This document shows positions 22,209 through 33,000 of a DNA stretch of 64,000 nt, piece by piece. The stretch's first letter is position 1; every line of letters begins with the position of its first letter. The notes under the pieces were generated by a model. That model did no database searches and was not told the origin of the DNA. It was given only the letters and a program-made list of their open reading frames with translations. The DNA lies in assembly GCA_023091665.1 (NCBI GenBank), contig JALJCQ010000030.1, forward strand, positions 560,501-624,500, written 5' to 3'. The position numbers and the translations under genes are program-made. The DNA comes from Pythium myriotylum (lineage: Eukaryota > Oomycota > Peronosporomycetes > Pythiales > Pythiaceae).

Positions 22209-25200
22209 ATGGAGATGAAGGCCTCGACGACCGCGACGACCTCGCGGCGACGCTCGACGGCGGGCAACGAGCCCGAGTCGACGCCGGCAGAGCCGCTGGA
22301 GCAAGGATTCAAGAAGCTCTTCGTGTCGCTCGCGGATCCGCAGACGAGCGACAACCACCAGCGCCACCTCGCGCTCTCCAAGCATATCCTCTACCAGAAC
22401 GAGAATGGGTAGGCTGCGGCGATAGGTACGACCAGATACGAGAGGGCTTATGCTGGTCTGAGTTGCAGGTGGAGACTCGCAGATCTGCCACTTGTTGCCG
22501 AGTTTCTATTGGCGCTGCGTGGCAAGGTTGTCGACGGCATGGACACGTTTACGCGGCTTCTACTCGACGCCGTGATCCTCAGCGGGAAGGTAAGTCACCT
22601 GTGAAGAGACCTCCTACTGATAATGACGAGGTCTAAGCGGTTCTTTGATACGCAGCCGTTCATCCGGACCAAGTCGAACGAAGAGCTCTCGAACCCGTCG
22701 CTGCTCACGGACTTCGTACCGATCCTCGCGCAACTGCTATCGTTTGAAGTTGTGGAGATTCAGGTCGCTGCAGCCGAGGCGCTGCGGCAATTCGCCATTG
22801 GCACATGTCAGCCCCATCGTTGTTCCTTTCCTTCGCACCTGGCCGTAGCTGACTCTCTGTCCAACTGTAGGCCTCACCCGTCCGGGCAAGTCCAAGAATC
22901 AAGTGCAAGATAGCGTCAACAGCGATGACCTCCGCCTGCCAACTCGCGTCAACAGTCAAAACATCATGGAAGACACGGGCGCCGTTGACCTCATCGTCGG
23001 CGTCTTGCATGATCTGTTTCCTGACGACGCAGGTGAGCACACCGGCGAGCAGAAACCTGCGACAATCCAAGAAGTGGAAGACGAAGAACGGCCACCGACT
23101 CCCTCGACTAAGCCAGATGAGATTGCTGATGGCGGGCCGTCAGCCAGTGAAAATGGAGAGGCGCAGCGCCAGCGCCGGCTTGACCAAGTGCTGTTTCCGC
23201 TCTTGGATCTCGTCTACGAACTGAGTAGCCACCAGAGATGCGCCGAAGTGCTCGTCGTCACGGGAGCGCTCCACTACATCGTGCTGATCCTCAGCTCCAT
23301 CTCGTCACCTCAAGATGAGCTGTTGCCACTGTGCCTGACGACGCTATGGAACGTGCTCGAGCTGAGCGACGAGAAGATGAAAACTGTTACGACATGCTCA
23401 TCGCGACGGGAGCTGCTCGAACAGTTTCGTCTACGCAATGCGACTTTCTTCCTATCGAACGAGTTCACTATGCAGACGCTACTCCAGACGCTCGAGCTGC
23501 TACTCCAGAAAGGATACCGCCGCCAAGACAAAGAGCTGCGCAACGAGTGCCTCATGGTCTTGCTTTTACTTTCGCGGCGTCAGCGGTCGCTTGATCTCTT
23601 CTACTCCACGGGACTCACAGCTTGTCTTTTGTTGTATGCCGTATCCAGTGAGCTCGCTCGGAAAAAGCTCCCCACACAACCTGGTGCAACAGGAATTGTC
23701 GCGGATCCTCACAATTATGCAACTAACTCTGAAGAAGATCTCGAGTTTAAGCAGACGCTATGGTTGCTCGTCTCGGCCATCGCGCTGAGCCACAACGACA
23801 ACCTTCAGTCGATTATCCAATTCCGCTTCCTCGACGTGCTGGTAGATTACGCCACCGGCGCCGTCGGCCCGGACCAGTACCAGGCACACGTTGGCAATGC
23901 TTCGACCAAGCCATCGGCCTCGCTAATCTATTCTTCTGCCCAGCTGCAAATCCTACAAACGACAGCGCTGGCCGTGCTGACGAGCATAGCTCCTCACCTT
24001 CTCGACCACTTTTACGAGGTTCAAGCACACGTTCGTTTACTTGAGTTCCTCCAGCTTTCGATCGGCTCGGAGGAAATACTGACGACGGCGTGGCAATTGC
24101 AGCTCCACATGACACCCCCACTTCCTCACATACAAGACGAAGTCGGGCGACTGAACGGAGTGGAGACAGCTCTAGCTGCTTTTGACACGCCACCGTCTCG
24201 CCATACGTATGCGATCCGGCGCAACGCCATCCTCATGTGCGCGAATCTCTGTCGCCAGCACGAGCTTAATCGCCATCGGTTTTTCCGCCGCAACGGCGTC
24301 TATTCAGTGGTAAAATTCTTGGTCTTGGACACAGCTCGTGTGATTCTGGAGGAGAACATTCTCGTCGGAATCTTCGAGGCCGTGCGGTTGTGTATTGTTG
24401 GATCCACCGAGAGCGAACTCGCATTCATCGAAGCCGACGGTGTGCTAAAGCTGCTGGACGTACTAGAGAAGGCACCCAAGGCCATCAAGTGCCAGGCCCT
24501 TGCAGCCCTTGCAGAGGTTACAGTCAACCCTGCGGCAATCCCATCCTACTCGAGCTGGCGGAGTGATATGGAAGAGACCAACAACGCCACGGCAAGCCAG
24601 CTACTCCTCAGGCTGTACGCGCAAGAAGAAGCTATCGAGGAAAAGCATTCGCAAGACCCAGCTAGCGACAATGAGGATTCGCTCGTGGCTTCCTCGAGTC
24701 TACGCAGCAGTGCGTTTGCATCCATTACCACTTGCAGAAGCCCGTTTGTAGTGTTTCCACCGAACGCCGCTGACGAGCTGTCATCGTCGATGGATCGCCC
24801 ACTATCACCGGCGTTTGCTCGCCTGAAGGAGGCTCTGAAAGCTGGTCAGTCGAAGAAAGTATCCAAGTCGATTTTCGACGTGGCGAACGATGAGTTCCAT
24901 CCAGAACTCAAGCTCAAGCCAAAGATCCACGCTGTGCTGGAAAACCTGTCGTTCGACATCGATCGACTGAGCCCAAAGGAGCAAGTCGTGCTAGAGATCG
25001 CCAAGGAGTACCCAACTTTCTGTGTGGGAGAAATGTGGCAGAATGTGCAACTCGCGCTCCACGCCGAAGGCACACGACCCATCTACGCCGACGCGCTGTA
25101 TATGCGACGCCAGGTCGAGCATGCCTACAATATCGCCGTGTGCACCAAACTCGCGCAACAAGAGATCGCGTCGTTCGACAAACACTGCGACGATATGCGC

Positions 25201-25503
25201 ACCAAAGAGTTCTACGAGGCGATTCTGCGGCAAAAACACCAGGAGGAGCAGGCCGAAATCTTCCACCGCGCCAACCGTCGGCAGAATTCGACCATGACGC
25301 TGCACTTGGACGCCAAGCGCACGCGGCTCGAGTTCATGAAGCGCCAGGACCCGACGGCCTTTGCCGCTTACGAGCGTGAGCAGGGACGTCGCATCGAGGA
25401 CCCACCGCCCGTCCACGAAGAGGAACTAAGCACGATCGCTCAGAAAGAGAAGGAGCTGCGAGGTCGCTTGAGTACGATCCAGATCGCACCGCATGCCAAG
25501 TAG
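22209..25503 (+). CDS. CFAP69: CFAP69-like armadillo-repeat axonemal protein
   Basis: Four exons (22209-22408, 22469-22589, 22656-22806, 22871-25503) give about 1034 residues of mostly helical, armadillo-like sequence. Landmarks that fit CFAP69 in order: LRNECLMVLLLLSR, LQTTALAVLTSIAPHLLDH, a YSSWR segment before TASQLLLRLYAQEE, and the C-terminal KLKPKIHAVLENLSF followed by a GEMWQNV stretch. CFAP69 is a component of the C1b projection of the ciliary central apparatus in animals and algae, so this gene would serve zoospore flagella. Joins are in phase; the third donor is GTCAGC, weaker than the others. The call rests on remembered family features rather than an alignment. Only 8 bases separate its stop from that of the convergent REX1B gene. 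Confidence 0.75.
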
Positions 25504-25511
25504 TGGAGTTT

Positions 25512-26216
25512 CTATTCTTCGTCGGCCAGTTCCATACGTAGCTCGTCGAGCAGCTCGTTGGTCTGGACGAGGATATCCGTGTGTGTCGAGCTCATTGTCT
25601 TGATGGATCGCTCCAGCAGTGCAGCAGTGGTCTCGTCCGGCTCAGCGCGTCGCTCCGCATCCGCGAGGCGCATCTTCTCCACGAACAGCGCCGACGTCAG
25701 CATCAATTTCTCTTTCTCCTGCGTCTGCACCTTGCGGATGAGCTGCGCGAGTGGTACGCGCTGTCTCTGACGCAGCGTCGCCTCGATCGCATTCACACGC
25801 TTGCTCACATCAGCGAAGCGCGTCGTGATCGACGAGCCTGGGACGACACGAACAGATCAGTAGAGTAAGACTCGACGAATAAGAGAGACCGCCAAATCAT
25901 TTTTGAACATACAGAAAGGAGCAAACTGTGGTGTCGCCTTGAACTTGTTGAATCCGTCCTGGAAGTCGTTGTAGATCTGCACGCGCTGCTCCTGGAGCGC
26001 GAAGAACTCGCGTCCGAGCTGAGCGATCGTCACGTCGGCGTCGCCGTCGTCAGCAGTCGGTGGCGCGGCTTCTCCGTGGACGTGGAGGCCCGCGGCGACG
26101 GCGTCCGCGACCGCCTGCACGTTCTCGTCGTCGTGGTCGTGCTTCTCGCCCACGCAGTGCTCGTGCGCGTGCGCGGGGCGCGACGCCAGCAGCTTGTAGC
26201 ACGTCTCAAAGTCCAT
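25512..26216 (-). CDS. REX1-B domain protein (putative DNA-repair factor)
   Basis: Exons 26216-25913 and 25837-25512 join into a 209-residue helical protein; the 75-base intron starts GTATGT and ends CCCAG. The core fits the REX1B family named after Chlamydomonas REX1-B, reported in DNA repair: FFALQEQRVQIYNDFQDGF, then an I-E-A-L segment, LIRKVQTQEKEKL and KTMSSTHTDIL near the end. The N-terminal ~70 residues are His/Asp/Ala-rich (AHAHEHCVGEKHDHDD) and may bind metal. An ATG at 26243 adds nine residues; the one at 26216 looks better. The molecular role of the family is poorly known. Confidence 0.7.
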
Positions 26217-26615
26217 TTTTGCGTTTGTTGGTGCTTTCTCCATGGATACCTAGACCCTCTTAAAACCGGGAGTTTACGGTAACATGGCGAGAAAGGTTGA
26301 GCTTCGATGGAGACGACCCTGCAGAGATGTGTACAGCATCGTCAAGGGCCCTGGTCGTCTCTTGATCTCTATGGCAAGTGTTATATAATGGGCTGATGAG
26401 GAACTTGCCCGGTGTTGCCATACTTGTTGTCGTGGAAAGTGGTTAGTGTTCAGAGAGAGGTAATGACGATTGTAAGCGGGGCGACAGCCACGTGGTTTCT
26501 TTAAACGCAAGTTCTATGTCGCGTGGTTGATCTCCAACATGCGATGCTTTAAAGGCCACATAACACGGGAAACTCGGCCACAGCGTTGCAAAAGTTGGAT
26601 ATATGTACGAACTTA
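26217..26615. other. Intergenic gap
   Basis: About 400 bases upstream of the REX1B gene and downstream of the acid phosphatase gene. It should include the REX1B promoter. No gene or repeat is recognised. Confidence 0.5.
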
Positions 26616-28178
26616 TTAGCACTCGGCTCCTTTCGAGCCGTCAATTGGGATCATCCAGCAGTGACCAACCTTTGCGCCCCCCTTGACTGTGTTCGCCTTG
26701 TCGGGGTTGAAGACCCAGTTGTTGTCGAAGGTCATGAAGCGAATCCGCATTTGCGTCTTCCCAAAAGACAGCTCGAAGATGCCGTACGGCGCGTTGTGGC
26801 CGATCCAGACAGTCGACACGCCGGTCGCGTAGTCCGGTGGCGAGCCGATGCTCTCACTTTGAATACCTCCACCGGCTCCATTTGTGACGAAATGGGTATT
26901 GAACGTGGCCCACTCGTGGCTCTCAGCGTGCGTGTGGCCGTTGATGAAGAGATGTACGCCCGTGGCGTCGAGCACGTCGAACCACTGCTGCATCATGGTT
27001 GGCTCCATGTGGAAGTGAGGTGAGTAGTGCGAGTTCACAACCTTCCACGTAGCCTTTGAGGCCTTGGCATCAGCTGCGAGCTGCTTGAGGGAGTCTGCCT
27101 GCCAGCCTTTGAGTTTATTGAGACAAGCGTCGAAGAGGTCTGTATCACCGCCGGCACAATGTGTGTGTCCTCGATGAACATTGTTGCACTGCACATCACC
27201 ACCGTACTTTGAGAGATAACCGTAGCACTGACAACAGATTTGCTCGCCACCGTGAACCGTCGCCGCGTTTGTGTCGACGTTGAAAATATCCACTGAGACA
27301 CCACTCGATGGATCCGTGATCGTCTCCACGAAGTATCTCGCTGGCATCTTCCAACGGTCTCCATTGGGACTCACGTAGGTCGATTGACCCGTGAACTTGG
27401 CCTCGAGCTGCTTGAGCAAGTCAGCTTTGCTCGTGCATTCGTAAAACTGGTTATCGTACTCGCCACAGATGAACATGGAGCCACCATAGTCGTGGTTTCC
27501 CATAACGTTGACCCACTTGATATTCTGCAGGGATTCGTGGTCGTACATGTTCTCAAAAGTGTTCTCGAAGCGATACGCGGCGTCCTTGGTGCCTAGGCCG
27601 TTCCAATAAAAGTTGTCCCTGACAATAAGCGGATCAGCACGGGTAAATAGCACGGAAAAAATGTGAGAATCGTACCCATGACCGATGATCACCTTGGGTT
27701 TTAAGTTAGCTGCCGAGAGGGATAGTAAGTAAGCAACGTTGGGTTGGGCCTGCTGGTCTTTGTAGTACTCCGAGTTGCCGGTGCCAGTCTGGCGATACTT
27801 GTTGCAGCAAGAACCGAGGCCAAGGTCGACGCCCCAGTCTCCAATGGCGAGGGCGTGGAGATTGTATGTGGCATCAAGAGAGACCGCAGCTGTTGGTGCC
27901 GGAGTTGCTGCCGGCGTCACCGTAGTCGTCGACGGAGTGGCTGTCGTCGTCGTGGGCGTTGTGGTCGCACATTTGTAGCCAAAGTAGACTCCGGCTTCGG
28001 CTGTCGCACACAGAATTGTCGTGAAGACATCAGTCGTGCCGTCCGCGGCTAGGTGTTTCTCTAGATGGGATTCCTCCACGCGGAATCGCAGAAAGTTGGT
28101 ATCGTCTTCATGCTCACCAATCGCGATGGTGGCCGATATGAGAAAGGTGACACCTGTAGTGCACAAGCTTGCCTTCAT
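26616..28178 (-). CDS. Secreted purple-acid-phosphatase-like metallophosphoesterase
   Basis: Two exons (28178-27676 and 27618-26616) join into about 501 residues. After a signal peptide (MKASLCTTGVTFLISATIA) and ~60 residues comes a mucin-like Thr/Pro linker (near residues 74-105), then the catalytic domain. Its five metal-binding blocks are present: GDWG, GDNFYWNG, GNHDY, VVNSHYS and GHTHAESH. GDNFY appears only when the 57-base intron (GTACGA...GTCAG) is removed, which fixes the join. Such enzymes are dimetal phosphatases that release phosphate outside the cell or in vacuoles. Two Cys-rich insertions (ICCQCYG; CNNVHRGHTHC) lie between blocks three and four. Substrate is not predictable. Confidence 0.88.
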   Translation of the reverse strand: MKASLCTTGVTFLISATIAIGEHEDDTNFLRFRVEESHLEKHLAADGTTDVFTTILCATAEAGVYFGYKCATTTPTTTTATPSTTTVTPAATPAPTAAVSLDATYNLHALAIGDWGVDLGLGSCCNKYRQTGTGNSEYYKDQQAQPNVAYLLSLSAANLKPKVIIGHGYDSHIFSVLFTRADPLIVRDNFYWNGLGTKDAAYRFENTFENMYDHESLQNIKWVNVMGNHDYGGSMFICGEYDNQFYECTSKADLLKQLEAKFTGQSTYVSPNGDRWKMPARYFVETITDPSSGVSVDIFNVDTNAATVHGGEQICCQCYGYLSKYGGDVQCNNVHRGHTHCAGGDTDLFDACLNKLKGWQADSLKQLAADAKASKATWKVVNSHYSPHFHMEPTMMQQWFDVLDATGVHLFINGHTHAESHEWATFNTHFVTNGAGGGIQSESIGSPPDYATGVSTVWIGHNAPYGIFELSFGKTQMRIRFMTFDNNWVFNPDKANTVKGGAKVGHCWMIPIDGSKGAEC

Positions 28179-28470
28179 CGTGAAATCTGCGTGTTGTGCT
28201 TGAGAGAATGTAGCGACTGCTGGCGAATCCTTCCAAAGTTGCAGTGCCCTTTCAAGATCCCCTGTCGAACACAACGAACACGGACCTAATCGGAAATTTC
28301 AGGGGCCTCCTCGTAAGTGCGATGGCTAAATCTGACTGGCAGGTCAGGAGGATGAAGATGGCTCCACTGCGTAAGAGGTTCTGACCCGTCCTGCCGAGAC
28401 ACGTTGCTGCGTTCTGCTTCGCTCATCTGCTCCACCAAGTACACGAACACGCGATCGCAAGTAGCAAGGC

Positions 28471-30033
28471 ATGGAGACCTACCACACGAACCGCCGCGTG
28501 TATATCATTGACGACCTCCTTGGTGCGATCCTGCTGATCGCAGCGGCCGCACTTGTTCTTCTGCTTGACCTCACGCGCCGCCAGATCTGTGCAGTTTACC
28601 AGCTTGCGTTTGCTCTCTGTGCAGCCTGTTCGTTTTTCGTTGTCGGCGGACTCATCGACCACCATCTCTCGAATGAACAGCTCAGCCTTGCTCTCTACGG
28701 ATCGTACATCCCCAGCTCGCTCACGACGTCGTACATTTACCTTCCGATCCTGGCAAGTATCGGAGTCTCTCTCGCCTTGCTCTTTTCTATATCGACGTGC
28801 AACTGTGACTGCTGCTGTCTCGTTGGCGCCTCTGTATCGACGCATCAGCGATGTTTTGGGTCGAGAATACGCGCAAACCTGTCGCTGTACGGATGTTGTT
28901 TCATCTGGTTGTACGTGGCGATCGGCACGCGCCTCAACGTCCGCTTACGAGAGTCCGCGATCAATCCTGTCGGCGGGACACTTCACTGGATGCTCCTGCG
29001 ATCGCCATTCTACCTTGCGATGGCACATATTGGCAGCTTGCTCTTCGTTGGACTGAAGATCTTCCTCCAGCATGCCGATCGGCCTGCTTTGTCACATTCT
29101 CAGGTGGCGTACGCATCGTTTGCGAGAACTGAAGTCAAAATCCCGACGCCCACACTATCGGCGAGTTCCTTACAGACTGCAAATCCGACCATGGTGGAAG
29201 AGCTGATGCGGCCACCAGTAGTGAAGACTTTCGCGCTAGCGCCACCTCGACGCCCAAGCGAAGGGAAGCAGGCGACGACTCGCACTCCTCAATTCACGAC
29301 CCTGCGCCCCACAGCTGAGGCGAAGCCCTCTCCAAGGCACGCAACAGGCACCAAAACTCCTCGTCGCAATTCGGATAACAACCGCGAGCCACTGAACGAC
29401 GGTGACGTGTCGTCACTCATCAGTAGTGACAGTGAAAGCGACGACGATGTGCTACGTCCCAGCTTCCGCTCAACATCATCGGCAAGCAGAGCATTACCAC
29501 CACGCCACACATCCGTTGCCGTGAGAAAGCGGCCAAGTGGAGATTCGGCTTCGATCCACTCAGGGTATTCGTCCAGCCCGCCACCGTCGCCGACCCGCTC
29601 CAACCTTTCCTCGGGATCCTCTTCAATCTCGCGACAGCGTGGAACCGCACGACCTGGATCGTCATCTTCCTCTTCATCAGGTCGCCCGCGGCTCACCAGC
29701 AGCGAGTCTTCATCGTCCACAACCTTCTTGAGTGACACGGACGACCACGTGCTTTTCCAGCTTGAAGCATACGGGTCTTCTGGTAACGAGGCGTCGTATA
29801 TGAGTGATCAGCGGTATAATGGTGGTATCCGCCGACGAGCTCCCAGTATTGGAACCAATGCAATGCGTCGGCCTTCGATCGGAGGGACCACATTAATGCC
29901 TGGGGACCACAAGATGAGTTTCGACTCTGCGCCTTCCGCCCAGAACGAGTGGATGGAATGTCTCGATGAGGCAACAGGAAGTATATACTTCTACAACACT
30001 CGCACGGGTGAGAGTCGGTGGAAAGAGCACTAG
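28471..30033 (+). CDS. Multi-pass membrane protein with disordered tail and C-terminal WW domain
   Basis: Intronless 520-residue protein. The N-terminal ~200 residues contain five or six hydrophobic segments (for example LLGAILLIAAAALVLLL, LAFALCAACSFFVVGGL, YLPILASIGVSLALLF). Residues ~205-480 are Ser/Pro/Arg-rich and look disordered. The last ~30 residues form a WW-type module (WMECLDEATGSIYFYN...SRW), which binds proline-rich peptides. I know no named family with this layout; the transmembrane part may be a tetraspan or GPCR-like fold. It could recruit Pro-rich partners to a membrane. Divergent from the acid phosphatase and convergent, 64 bases apart, with URB2. Confidence 0.7.
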   Translation: METYHTNRRVYIIDDLLGAILLIAAAALVLLLDLTRRQICAVYQLAFALCAACSFFVVGGLIDHHLSNEQLSLALYGSYIPSSLTTSYIYLPILASIGVSLALLFSISTCNCDCCCLVGASVSTHQRCFGSRIRANLSLYGCCFIWLYVAIGTRLNVRLRESAINPVGGTLHWMLLRSPFYLAMAHIGSLLFVGLKIFLQHADRPALSHSQVAYASFARTEVKIPTPTLSASSLQTANPTMVEELMRPPVVKTFALAPPRRPSEGKQATTRTPQFTTLRPTAEAKPSPRHATGTKTPRRNSDNNREPLNDGDVSSLISSDSESDDDVLRPSFRSTSSASRALPPRHTSVAVRKRPSGDSASIHSGYSSSPPPSPTRSNLSSGSSSISRQRGTARPGSSSSSSSGRPRLTSSESSSSTTFLSDTDDHVLFQLEAYGSSGNEASYMSDQRYNGGIRRRAPSIGTNAMRRPSIGGTTLMPGDHKMSFDSAPSAQNEWMECLDEATGSIYFYNTRTGESRWKEH

Positions 30034-30097
30034 TTCTGGAGGGAACATGTAGTCATAGCATTGTAGATAATCCACACTGTCTCTATAAGTACCTTTC

Positions 30098-33000
30098 TTA
30101 CACCTTGCCGGCATAACGGTATGTGAGCTTGTAGCTCGTATCAAGCGATTTAAGTAGCGATTTGCCAGTCGAGTCGAGAGACGCATAGAGCTGCTCCTTC
30201 TCAAACTGCGAGCAAATCTCAAGCAATGCAAACACGCCGGATCGCAGCTTCTGCTGAACTGCTAGCGATAACTTGCCTTGTGTGACACCGCGTAGGTAGG
30301 TCAGCAACAAATACACGACGTGCTTGCGAAGTGCTGCATCCTGGGGCTTCAGGTAGCCGTATAGACGGGCGAGGTTGGAACTCCATTCGAGCGTGTAGGC
30401 GGTTGTCTCGCTGTCATTCGTCGCTGATGCGGATGCCGAGGTGGCAACGAGCACGCGAAGCAGAGCGTTTGATGCGTCCACCATATGGGGAATTCCATTG
30501 ACGAGCGAGGCAAAGTGGTGGCGCACGATTCGCAGTAAGAGAGTGTATGATAACAGCCATACTTGGTGGATTCGTGTGGGGGACCAAACTTTCGAATTGG
30601 CATCGGCCTTGAGCTGTGCAGAGATAACATTCAGTGGCTGAAACCCAATAAAGACTTGAAGTAGTTCCTGCGATTTCCATGTGAACAGCTCGGCCTTGCA
30701 AAAGAATAGCGCGAATACACGGAGATTCCACACGCAAAGCGCTGTTGCGTGGTCTGTCGATCGTTGATTCAGGGTCCGCGAAAATATTTGAATAAACATT
30801 TCAACAAAGCTGGCCTTGGCATCACTCAGTACTTGGCGACGTGAGATCGACAGCTTCCTGTCAGTCTCAAGCAGAAAGACGAGCGCTTTCAGTGCTGCGA
30901 TCATTCGGTCTGAACTTGGAACGAGCAGTTCTCGACGCAACGTGCTGACAAGCAGCCTAAACTCGTCTTTGTTAGCGTGTTGCACAAGGCAGGCAAGGGG
31001 CTGGTCGTTTCTGGTATCACTCTCCGCACTCGTACTCGCGAGCACAAGGGCAACGGCTAGGAGGCAACCAAAGGTTTCGAGCGTCACAGTCGGCCTCAGC
31101 AAGTGGAAAGACTCACAAAAAGTTGAGAAGAAACGATGGCGGCTTTCGGTTGAGTCTTGGTCTCCCACTATTCTCTGCATAGCTGCCGCTAACGCGCTGC
31201 TCACGTGTGAGCCCATGAGGGCTGAAATCTTGGAACGGCGATCGTGGAGTGCTGGGTTCAATGCATTCTCTGGGAGCGTCGCGGCGTACTTTACGAGTGC
31301 TGTCAGAACTTGGAAACTTGTTTCGGAGTCGTGAGCAGTCACGATAGACGGATTCGATTCGATATTTGCTATCAAAACGTCAACAAACTTGCTTGAAGTC
31401 ACGGTTGAATGCTTGTCCTCGATACTTGCGAATGCTTCCAATACAAGCGCACTCGTCTCATACCCACGCGTTGTTTTTTGCGCGAGGAGCCGAGAGAAAA
31501 CTTTCTCTAGAGCGGAGTGTGCCGACTCACCCGCATCAGGTGACGTGAGGTACGACACCGCGATTTTAACGAGACGAGTGCTAGATCCATCAAACGTAAT
31601 TGCCTCGATTAGCAGGAACTGAGCCCACGCCGAGATAGACTTCTGCAATTGTGCGTTCTCACTGGCAGTGGCAGTCGCGACCAAATACCGCTCGATCCAC
31701 TGGGCAACACTCAGGAGTGTTTCTGTGTCTCCCGATTGCTTGGATCTGGCAATACCCATGTGGACATTCAGTGCTGCACCTAGAAGATCGCCGCTTCCAT
31801 CTTGGTCAACTCGAAGGTACCCAACAGGAATCACGGTCAGGTGATCGAAGAATCGTTTGACAGTTGTACGTTCGTCAGCGAAATCCTTTGCACTGACCAC
31901 AGTGGCAAAAACCTGGGGTGCAACTCGCTGGAAAGGAGCAATCTCGTAGAAAGCAGCGTCATGGAGAATTCGTTCTGAGGCAGCCATTCCTGAGTCTAGG
32001 CAAAGGAAACTTCGCACAAGCTCGACGTACAACGCTGTGGCCTCGACGTCATCGATGTCTTGCACAAGCTCGGGAAGGTAAAATGCGACCGCATCCCAGC
32101 ATCGCCATCCGATTACACGATCTACGATGAGTTTCGCCACGTTTTTCGCGACCCCTGCATCCGTCGTGTTTCGTCGAAGCGTGTGGACACCAATCTTAAC
32201 AATTCCTGCAGCTGCGCCAACAGTATGATCATCTTCGCCTGTCAATAGACTTCTCATGATGGGAAAAAGCTTGGTTTCAAGCGACGAAAGAACAATATCT
32301 AGCGTCTGAGCTCGAATTGCGGGTGTCAGTCCATCGTAAAGCGCCAAAAACTCCCCGAACATGCTAAAGAGTTGGCGTTCAACGATTGAGAACTCGTTAT
32401 CATGGTTCTTCTTTCCCTTCTTCGACTGAAAGCGCGTTGCACGACTCGAGAGTGTAACCAGAAGCTTTTCATGGCTCTCCGTGACAAGGTCACCCACCTT
32501 CGCACGATTTTGCGGCGTGATATGAATTTCCTGAAGAAAAACGGCGAATAATGAACGCACCAGAGCCATCTTCGCAACAACTTTTTCGCTGTCGCGACTG
32601 CCGCACAAGATTGCCAACTTGTCTGTTAGCAGGCGCCACACAATCTCAAGTTGCCCAGGGGGGAGAGTCATATACGTGCGACGTAGAGTTGATTCCGCTT
32701 TCGCGTGGGAGAAGATCGAAAGTAAGCCAGACGAAACCTCTGCGTTGTCATCCTCCGTTGCACAGCACGAGCGCAGAAACGAATCGATAAGACGCATCGA
32801 TTCGTAAGCGTGTAGGAGCTGAATCATAGCGTCGCTTGCGGCATTCTCCACACTACTGCAAGCACCCATAACCTCGAAAATCGAAACGAGAGAGGAATTG
32901 ACGAGGTTGGGAGTGCATCGCACGGCGTTCGATATGATGCTGCATACTCGAGTCGTCGTTACCGCTGACGTCGTTGCAGCGACAGCTTTGTATTCGTCAG

